In this document: positions 13,991 to 19,137 of the stretch, piece after piece
Position numbering within the stretch: the stretch's first letter is position 1
Layout: each line of letters opens with the position of its first letter
Assembly: GCA_002371375.1 (NCBI GenBank)
Contig: DFIB01000179.1
Coordinates: 2,465-21,601, forward strand
Reading direction: 5' to 3'
Origin: Mageeibacillus sp. UBA3708
Lineage (GTDB): Bacteria > Bacillota > Clostridia > Saccharofermentanales > Saccharofermentanaceae
Length of the DNA stretch: 19,137 nt
Notes under the pieces: model-generated
Told to the model about the DNA's origin: nothing
Seen by the model: only the letters and a program-made list of their open reading frames with translations
The model's database searches: none
Position numbers and translations under genes: made by a program

Positions 13991-15259
13991 ATGACAATCA
14001 AGAACAAGATCGGCTGTATCGCCCCGGAGATCTTACTTCCGGCAAAAGGTACAGACCTTACAAAGTGGGCTGTTATCGCCTGCGACCAGTACACATCCGA
14101 GCCCGAATTCTGGGAGACTGCAGATAAACTGGCAGGAAGCTTTCCTTCAACACTGAGACTTATCCTGCCTGAATATTATCTTCCGATCGAGAACGAGGAG
14201 CAGAAGGCGGCCAGGCTCGCCGATATCAAGCGCACTGCCGAAGAATACCTTGCTGACGGCGTATTCGAACAGCTGCCCCGCGGATATATCCTGACGGACA
14301 GGTCGACGTCACTTCACCCTTCACGCAGGGGGCTTGTGCTGGCAGTCGACCTTGAGGCGTACAGCTTCAGACCTGAGGACAAGGCTCTTATAAGAGCTAC
14401 CGAGGGCACCGTTCTTGAGAGGATACCTCCCAGAGTGAAGATCCGCTCGAATTCCCCTGTCGAGCTTCCTCATGTCATGCTTCTCATTGATGATCCCGAG
14501 GGAACCGTAATCGAGAGAGCATGGTCTTCTGTCAATGAGTCCAATTCCAGACTTGTATATGATACCGATCTCATGCAGGGTGCAGGCCATATCAAAGGCG
14601 TTTATGTCGAAGAGGATTCGGCTGTTGCCAAAGATATCGAAGCAGGACTTGAGAGCATCCTTGACAGGAGTTCTGACGGACTCCTGTTCCTCGTCGGAGA
14701 CGGCAACCATTCCCTCGCCTCGGCGAAAGCTTATTGGGAATCAGTCAGGGAGACACTCCCCGAAGAGGACAGAGATGATCACCCCGCCAGATTCGCTCTT
14801 GTGGAAGTGGTAAATATTCACGATAAGGGACTTGATTTCGAGCCCATCTACAGGATCGTGTCCGGCATAAAGGCTGATGAGTTGTGTGCGAGGATCCGCG
14901 AGTCATTCCCTGATGCGGTTTTTGGTGCGGAGGCAGAAGGCAAGGTCGGATTCACCGTAATAAGCAATGACCCTGCAGGCGATGTCAATGTAGGTTTTGC
15001 CAACCCGCCTCATCCGCTGGCAGTAGGGTGCTGCGATGCCGTGCTGGCCAAGCTGGGCCTTACTGATGTTGATTATATTCACGGCGAAGATTCGCTGAGA
15101 TCACTTGCCGTTGACAATGCCGGAATACTTCTCCCGGCAATCTCGAAAGACACCTTTTTCGAGACGGTCGCAAGGGATGGGATCTTCCCGAGGAAGACTT
15201 TCTCCATGGGCGAGGCCTTCGAGAAGAGATTCTATCTTGAGGCACGCAAGATCAAGTAA
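13991..15259 (+). CDS. DUF1015-family protein
   Basis: 422 residues, soluble, the normal length for DUF1015. The start follows a strong AAAGGAG at about 13980. Conserved stretches: KWAVIACDQYTSEPEFW near the N-terminus; RGLVLAVDLEAYSF; the turn IPPRVKIRSNSPVELPHVM; FLVGDGNHSLASAKA at about residue 235, the family's most distinctive motif; and VDYIHGEDSL towards the C-terminus. The biochemical activity of DUF1015 is not well established; the GDGNHSLA loop looks like a nucleotide- or phosphate-handling site, but that is inference. It is downstream of the RsbW-like ATPase with no promoter visible between them. No frame damage. Confidence 0.92.
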   Translation: MTIKNKIGCIAPEILLPAKGTDLTKWAVIACDQYTSEPEFWETADKLAGSFPSTLRLILPEYYLPIENEEQKAARLADIKRTAEEYLADGVFEQLPRGYILTDRSTSLHPSRRGLVLAVDLEAYSFRPEDKALIRATEGTVLERIPPRVKIRSNSPVELPHVMLLIDDPEGTVIERAWSSVNESNSRLVYDTDLMQGAGHIKGVYVEEDSAVAKDIEAGLESILDRSSDGLLFLVGDGNHSLASAKAYWESVRETLPEEDRDDHPARFALVEVVNIHDKGLDFEPIYRIVSGIKADELCARIRESFPDAVFGAEAEGKVGFTVISNDPAGDVNVGFANPPHPLAVGCCDAVLAKLGLTDVDYIHGEDSLRSLAVDNAGILLPAISKDTFFETVARDGIFPRKTFSMGEAFEKRFYLEARKIK

Positions 15260-15263
15260 TACA

Positions 15264-15287
15264 CACGGCTTGACACCGTGATATAAT
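15264..15287 (+). promoter_or_regulatory. Extended -10 promoter of mgtE with overlapping inverted repeat
   Basis: TATAAT (15282-15287) with TG at 15279-15280 forms a consensus extended -10. CACGG-N7-CCGTG (about 15264-15280) overlaps it, so a repressor could bind there. A TTGACA at about 15270-15275 is only 6 bp from the -10 and cannot be its -35. Predicted start near 15294 gives a leader of about 130 nt. Confidence 0.55.
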
Positions 15288-15313
15288 AGTCAGGTAAATC
15301 CGAATAAAGGAGG

Positions 15314-15415
15314 TGAGCATTGTGGATCCGTCAGGTGACAGTAGTAATAGTGGTTGGCAATGCTCATCAAGAGAGGATTGAGTGATCTGCCATACCGTTA
15401 ATTAATATTTAACGG
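15314..15415 (+). promoter_or_regulatory. Structured 5' leader of mgtE (two stems, SD sequestration)
   Basis: Stem A: TGAGCATTG (15314-15322) with CAATGCTCA (15358-15366), 9 bp perfect, enclosing 35 nt and abutting a very strong Shine-Dalgarno. Stem B: CCGTTAA (15395-15401) with TTAACGG (15409-15415), 7 bp, loop of 7; its 3' arm takes the first two G of the GGAGG (15414-15418) of mgtE. I could not recognise the M-box consensus. The layout suggests translation-coupled or ligand-controlled opening of the mgtE ribosome site. Confidence 0.55.
15322..15381 (+). CDS. Possible 19-residue leader peptide upstream of mgtE
   Basis: GTG 15322 follows AAAGGAGGTGA (15306-15316), the best Shine-Dalgarno in the window, with ideal spacing. 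It encodes MDPSGDSSNSGWQCSSRED. A TTG two bases earlier opens an alternative 21-residue peptide (MWIRQVTVVIVVGNAHQERI plus Glu, 15320-15385). The GTG product's start recalls the N-terminus of CorC/CNNM (DUF21) proteins (MDP...S.S.WQ), but no membrane domain follows. It may be a regulatory leader peptide or the relic of a deleted cation-transport gene. Nothing proves translation. Confidence 0.4.
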   Translation: MDPSGDSSNSGWQCSSRED

Positions 15416-15423
15416 AGGTTTGT

Positions 15424-16821
15424 ATGGCGACGACGGAAGTTAAGCCCGTTTATTCAGATGAGATAATCGGTATTCTCAAGGGGAGCTATTCTCCCAAGGT
15501 TATTCATGACCGGTTGGAGGACTATCACGCGAATGACATCGCGGAAGTTCTCGAGCTGTCAGATGTATATCTCAGACGTAAATTGTACCGTGTATGCGAC
15601 ATAATCCAGCTGTCCGAGGCGTTCGAGTATCTGGATGAGGAATTTGCCGCAGAGTGTCTCTGTGAGATGGACATACGCAAAGCCGGCTCGGTCATATCAG
15701 AACTCGAGACGGATACGGCTGCCAATGTCCTCAGAGAGATACCCAAGGAGAGACGCGAACTCATAATTGATACACTCGATGCCGAAGACAGGATCGACAT
15801 CGCGCTCATCGCTTCATACGACGAGGATGAGATAGGAAGCAGGATGACAGCTAACTTCATAGTTATCAACTATAAGCTTACTATCAAGCAGGCGATGAAT
15901 GAACTGGTCAGGCAGGCGAGGGAGAATGATAATATCTCCACATTGTTCGTTGTGGATGACAGGGAGGAGTTCTACGGAGCGTTGGATCTTAAAGATCTGA
16001 TAACGGCTTCAAGCACGGAGATCCTTGAGGAGCTGATAGTCACATCTTTCCCTTATGTGTACGGTAATGAGCATATTGATGAATGTATCGAGAAGCTCAA
16101 AGACTATTCGGAGGAACTCGTTCCGGTACTTGATAACAATAACAAGATACTCGGTGTTATTACCGCACAGAGCATAATCGAGGTAGTCGATGACGAGATG
16201 GGTGAGGACTATGCAAGACTTGCCGGACTTATCGCTGAGGAAGATCTGAAGGAACCGCTGAAGCAGAGCCTGGCCAAGAGAATGCCGTGGCTTCTGATAC
16301 TTCTTGCCCTGGGCATGATAGTCTCATCAGTGGTCGGTATATTCGAACATGTAATAGCACAGCTTACCCTTATTATGGCTTTCCAGTCGCTGATACTTGA
16401 TATGGCAGGTAATGTGGGTACACAGTCGCTCGCTGTCACCATCAGGGTGCTTACCGATGAGAACCTCACTTTGAGACAGAAGATGGGGCTCGTCTTCAAG
16501 GAGACGAGAGTCGGACTGTGTGTAGGCATAATCCTCGGCATAATGTCATTCCTTTTTGTCGGTGTATATCTTATGGTAGCCAAATCGCAGACTGCGCTGA
16601 ATGCTTTTGCAATAAGCGGATGTATCGGAATAGCGCTGATGATAGCGATGCTCATATCAAGTACACTCGGAACACTTATTCCGCTGTTCTTCAAGAAGAT
16701 AAAGGTCGATCCGGCTGTAGCGTCAGGACCGCTGATCACGACGGTCAATGACCTTGTGGCTGTAGTGTCATATTACGGTCTTGCATGGATACTTCTGATC
16801 AATGTCCTTCATATGGGATAA
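15424..16821 (+). CDS. mgtE: MgtE-type magnesium channel/transporter
   Basis: 465 residues, full length. Cytoplasmic helical N domain (about 1-130) with DRLEDYHANDIAEVLELS and REIPKERRELI; a pair of CBS domains (about 135-255, with STLFVVDDREEFYGALDLKD and LVPVLDNNNKILGVIT) that bind Mg2+ and close the gate when cellular Mg2+ is high; then five membrane helices (about 285-465). The pore signature GNVGTQSLAVTIRVL begins at G329, and D443 in LITTVNDLVAV is the conserved selectivity-filter Asp. It probably imports Mg2+ as a homodimer in the inner membrane. Start chosen by GGAGG at 15414-15418 with 5-bp spacing. Preceded by its own promoter and a structured leader; followed by thyA after 77 bp. 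Confidence 0.97.
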   Translation: MATTEVKPVYSDEIIGILKGSYSPKVIHDRLEDYHANDIAEVLELSDVYLRRKLYRVCDIIQLSEAFEYLDEEFAAECLCEMDIRKAGSVISELETDTAANVLREIPKERRELIIDTLDAEDRIDIALIASYDEDEIGSRMTANFIVINYKLTIKQAMNELVRQARENDNISTLFVVDDREEFYGALDLKDLITASSTEILEELIVTSFPYVYGNEHIDECIEKLKDYSEELVPVLDNNNKILGVITAQSIIEVVDDEMGEDYARLAGLIAEEDLKEPLKQSLAKRMPWLLILLALGMIVSSVVGIFEHVIAQLTLIMAFQSLILDMAGNVGTQSLAVTIRVLTDENLTLRQKMGLVFKETRVGLCVGIILGIMSFLFVGVYLMVAKSQTALNAFAISGCIGIALMIAMLISSTLGTLIPLFFKKIKVDPAVASGPLITTVNDLVAVVSYYGLAWILLINVLHMG

Positions 16822-16854
16822 GTGATCTATACGATTGATACAATTTTGGGACGC

Positions 16855-16869
16855 TTGTGATAATATAAT
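16855..16869 (+). promoter_or_regulatory. Probable promoter of thyA-folA
   Basis: TATAAT at 16864-16869 in TTGTGATAATATAATAC; TG at 16858-16859 also gives an extended -10 to the overlapping TAATAT (16861-16866). The nearest -35-like TTGATA (16835-16840) is 20-23 bp away. Lies 29 bp before the thyA start. No terminator is visible after mgtE. Confidence 0.4.
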
Positions 16870-16898
16870 ACAAGATTAATATCAGGCGGGGTGTATGT

Positions 16899-17729
16899 AT
16901 GAGTTACGCAGACGATATCTTTGATCAGAATATCGAGCAGATCCTGAATTCAGGATTCTCCACAGAGAACGATAAGGTAAGACCTCATTGGGAGGACGGT
17001 TCGCCGGCATATACATATAAGGCCTTCGGGATCGTGAACAGGTATGATCTGTCCAGGGAGTTCCCGATGCTCACCCAGCGCTATATCAATTTCAAGGGTG
17101 CTGTGGATGAGCTTCTGTGGATATGGCAGAAGAAGAGCAACAATGTCCATGATCTGGGGACTCATATCTGGGATGCATGGGCAGACGAGAACGGCTCTAT
17201 CGGCAAAGCGTACGGATACCAGCTCGGCGTTAAGCATCAGTACAAAGAGGGCATGATGGACCAGGTTGACAGGGTCCTCTACGATTTGAAGAACAATCCT
17301 TCCAGCAGGCGCATTATGACAAATATCTATGTGCATCAGGATCTGCATGAGATGGGGCTCTATCCCTGCGCGTATTCCATGACATTCAACGTTACGGGCA
17401 ACAAGCTCAACGCTATATTGAACCAGCGTTCCAATGATATGCTTGTGGCTAACGGCTGGAATGTATGCCAGTATGCCGTTCTTGTTCATCTGATCGCGAG
17501 ATGCACGGGCTTTGAAGTCGGTGAATTCGTTCACGTCATCGCCGATGCGCACGTATATGACAGGCATGTTCCGATAGTGAAGGAAGTCATTGCCAGACCT
17601 AAGTTCCCGGCACCCAGGCTCGTAATCGACGAGGGTATCACTGATTTCTATCAGTTCACGACGGATAATATCCGGCTGGAGGGATATCAGTACGGAGATA
17701 AAGTGAAGGGAATACCCGTAGCGGTATAA
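16899..17729 (+). CDS. thyA: Thymidylate synthase
   Basis: 276 residues. Converts dUMP plus methylene-THF to dTMP plus DHF in the cytoplasm. The catalytic Cys is C157 in LYPCAYSMTF; the dUMP-binding stretch LNQRSNDMLVANGWNVCQYAV corresponds to the QRS-x-D...N..YA motif; HVIADAHVYDRHVP is the H-x-Y segment. The N-terminal FPMLTQRYINFKGAVDELLW is the usual folate-site helix region. The variant residues around NGW-NVCQY mark a clostridial-type ThyA rather than the E. coli type. Full length, and no flavin-dependent ThyX is needed. Ribosome site GGCGGGG is imperfect. Its ten Pro codons are 3 CCT, 3 CCC, 4 CCG and 0 CCA. folA starts 14 bp later, so the pair regenerates the THF that ThyA oxidises. 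Confidence 0.97.
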   Translation: MSYADDIFDQNIEQILNSGFSTENDKVRPHWEDGSPAYTYKAFGIVNRYDLSREFPMLTQRYINFKGAVDELLWIWQKKSNNVHDLGTHIWDAWADENGSIGKAYGYQLGVKHQYKEGMMDQVDRVLYDLKNNPSSRRIMTNIYVHQDLHEMGLYPCAYSMTFNVTGNKLNAILNQRSNDMLVANGWNVCQYAVLVHLIARCTGFEVGEFVHVIADAHVYDRHVPIVKEVIARPKFPAPRLVIDEGITDFYQFTTDNIRLEGYQYGDKVKGIPVAV

Positions 17730-17743
17730 GGTAAGGCGTCATT

Positions 17744-18241
17744 ATGATCGCAATAGCAGCTGTAGATAAGAATTGGGGCATAGGTTACAAGGGCGAACTC
17801 CTGATATCACTGCCGGAGGACCAGAAAGGCGTATTCAGGAAATACACTTCGGGACATACCGTAGTGTATGGACGCAAGACGCTGCAGACGTTCCCCGGTG
17901 AGAGACTGCTGCCGAAGAGGACGAATATAATCCTGACGAGGAATCCCGCTTTCGAGAAGGAGGGGGCGGTAATACTGCATTCCACTGAGGAGCTCATCAG
18001 CTACATGCGTAAGCACAGGAAGGAAGAGATATACCTCATCGGAGGCGCCGAAATGTACAACTCTTTCATCGAGATCTGTGACCGCGCCATAATCACGTCG
18101 ATCAAGGCGGAGTTCACGGCTGATGCATTTTTCCCGAATCTGGATGAATTACCTGATTGGGAACTCGAGAGTGAAGAACCTGAGATAATGAGTGAGAAAG
18201 GCGTGGCGTTCACAGTGCGCCACTACGTCCGCAAGAGTTGA
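17744..18241 (+). CDS. folA: Dihydrofolate reductase
   Basis: 165 residues. Reduces DHF to THF with NADPH. N-terminal AAVDKNWGIGYKGELL is the M20-like loop region; D26 in LPEDQ is the catalytic acid (the E. coli D27 position); VVYGRKTLQTFPGERLLPKR and NIILTRN form the NADPH and folate site; EIYLIGGAEMYNSF is the conserved GG loop. The Met usual in VVMGRKT is Tyr here. 14 bp after thyA with only AAGG-type ribosome sites, so it is co-transcribed. Normal length with no damage. Confidence 0.96.
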   Translation: MIAIAAVDKNWGIGYKGELLISLPEDQKGVFRKYTSGHTVVYGRKTLQTFPGERLLPKRTNIILTRNPAFEKEGAVILHSTEELISYMRKHRKEEIYLIGGAEMYNSFIEICDRAIITSIKAEFTADAFFPNLDELPDWELESEEPEIMSEKGVAFTVRHYVRKS

Positions 18242-18262
18242 TATTTACGGGAGGGTTTGGTT

Positions 18263-19039
18263 ATGAAGCGTAAGGTTGCCATATTGCTGATCTGTGCAAT
18301 GGTCATGACATCGGTGGGATGTTCATCAGGAAGAAGGTCATCGAGAGATGACGAAGATGCGACGGTAGAGACGGAAGAGACGGAAGAGACTGAGGACAGC
18401 GTTGGATCTGACGAATCTGAGACAACGCCCGCTCACACAGAGAAATCAGAGCCTGAGACATCCGCTTCATCTGATACGGCTGAGGCTTCAGGTGCGGCAT
18501 CCGGTGATACGACGCTCGCCGAGATGATAGGAACGGTGGAAGACGGCAAATATGTGAGCGAGTATACGGGTGTTAAGTACACTGCTCCTGAGGGAACTTC
18601 ATTCGGGAACAGGGAGACGCTTCAGACTTCTTTCGGCGCCGTCGATATTAATGCCAAGGTCAGCGAAGCCAGCATGATGGTACCCATCGCCGGCACATAT
18701 GTCATGTGGCCTGACGGCAGTAACCTGTCTGTATCTTATCAGATCAATCCGCTTTATACGGCCGAGCTTCACCAGACTATTCTTGAAGCAAACAAGACTT
18801 CGAGCGAGTCAGCTATCAAGAATATCGGGTATGAAGTTGACAGGTCAGAATTATCAACTGTCACTGTCAACGGCAAGACATATGATGCGATCGAGATCGA
18901 CTCGCATAACAGTACCGGTGAGAAGGTAAATCAGGTCATGATCCTAACGAGCAATAACGGCGTGGTTATCTTTATCACATCCACATCTGTCGGCAAGTAT
19001 ACTGCGGAAGAGATGTTCAAGGGGCTGGAGTTACCGTAA
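18263..19039 (+). CDS. Secreted lipoprotein, unknown function
   Basis: 258 residues. GGGAGGG (18249-18255) places the start at ATG 18263; a TTG six bases earlier is in frame but too close to the site. Residues 1-19 are a signal peptide with Cys20 (TSVGC lipobox) for lipid attachment. Residues about 22-85 are a Glu/Thr/Ser/Asp-rich unfolded linker including a short TEETEETE repeat, usual for clostridial surface lipoproteins. The globular domain (about 85-258) starts YVSEYTGVKYTAPEGTSF and ends SVGKYTAEEMFKGLELP, alternating short strands and helices. I do not recognise the family; the fold resembles the small outward-facing lipoproteins of the PsbP/DUF-type class only in a general way. No clear promoter; it may share the thyA-folA transcript, 21 bp after folA. 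Confidence 0.85.
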   Translation: MKRKVAILLICAMVMTSVGCSSGRRSSRDDEDATVETEETEETEDSVGSDESETTPAHTEKSEPETSASSDTAEASGAASGDTTLAEMIGTVEDGKYVSEYTGVKYTAPEGTSFGNRETLQTSFGAVDINAKVSEASMMVPIAGTYVMWPDGSNLSVSYQINPLYTAELHQTILEANKTSSESAIKNIGYEVDRSELSTVTVNGKTYDAIEIDSHNSTGEKVNQVMILTSNNGVVIFITSTSVGKYTAEEMFKGLELP

Positions 19040-19040
19040 G

Positions 19041-19136
19041 TCCGCAACTGACTTGCTCGCTACAGTCCTCGATTTTGGCGCGCGACGCAAGGATGCAAGT
19101 GGATAAAGCTGCCGTCCCGGCGCCAAAACCTGCGGA
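19041..19136. repeat. Nested inverted repeats at window edge
   Basis: TTTTGGCGC (19073-19081) pairs perfectly with GCGCCAAAA (19120-19128), loop of 38. Outside it TCCGCA (19041-19046) pairs with TGCGGA (19131-19136). No T-run follows on either strand, so a standard terminator is not supported. It could be a palindromic intergenic element or a structured RNA, truncated by the window edge. Confidence 0.5.
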
Positions 19137-19137
19137 A

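Noticed and set aside
15270..15287. TTGACA/TATAAT as a -35/-10 pair
   Set aside because: The spacer is only 6 bp; the extended -10 acts without that -35.
15288..15423. M-box (ykoK) magnesium riboswitch
   Set aside because: The leader is only about 130 nt and I could not find the M-box core sequence. A covariance search would settle it.
16950..17567. 205-codon minus-strand ORF within thyA
   Set aside because: Antisense shadow of a gene with complete catalytic motifs.

Overview
The window is a chromosomal segment from a low-to-medium GC Gram-positive bacterium, most likely of class Clostridia. The evidence is the strong AGGAGG-type ribosome binding sites, the c-di-GMP enzyme architectures (a 7TM-GGDEF*-EAL and an EAL-PAS-like-GGDEF*), a DtxR-type regulator, an RsbW/SpoIIAB-like ATPase, MgtE, and lipoproteins with Ser/Glu/Thr-rich linkers. 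I cannot assign a genus from sequence reading alone.

Layout. Positions 1-5606 form a co-directional plus-strand block: the 3' part of alaS, a HIT hydrolase, a small YunG-like protein, a membrane c-di-GMP phosphodiesterase and a short-chain dehydrogenase. The gaps are very short or overlapping, so this is probably one transcription unit. A new extended -10 promoter then drives an Ala/Glu-rich protein with two membrane segments, which ends at a clear intrinsic terminator (about 6492-6530). A minus-strand PD-(D/E)XK-like protein follows. Next is a roughly 500-bp gene-free stretch holding a tandem array of an exact 65-bp period (four full units plus a partial fifth). The array runs almost into a predicted OB-like lipoprotein, which overlaps tail to tail with a DtxR-family metalloregulator. 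A MATE transporter (minus) is divergent from a second, soluble EAL protein (plus).

At 12842-13016 two tRNA-Pro genes lie in tandem, one with anticodon CGG and one with AGG, followed by a terminator. An A at the wobble position of a bacterial proline tRNA is unusual. The next about 500 bp (13062-13555) look rearranged: three helically spaced ATGTA-N2-TACAT-like palindromes, then the tail of a SpoIIE/PP2C-type phosphatase lacking its body, then an intact RsbW-like ATPase reading frame. A DUF1015 gene follows.

The last block is mgtE behind a structured leader, then thyA and folA (a dTMP/folate pair 14 bp apart), and a secreted lipoprotein. The mgtE leader has a near-perfect Shine-Dalgarno feeding a 19-21 codon mini-ORF, a 9-bp perfect stem and a second stem that traps part of the mgtE ribosome binding site. 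The window ends inside or beside an inverted-repeat element.

The strongest candidates for something undescribed are the mgtE leader (magnesium control without a recognisable M-box), the phased palindrome cluster next to the truncated phosphatase-kinase, the 65-bp array, and the CGG/AGG proline tRNA pair. No CRISPR array, rRNA, transposase or phage gene is visible.
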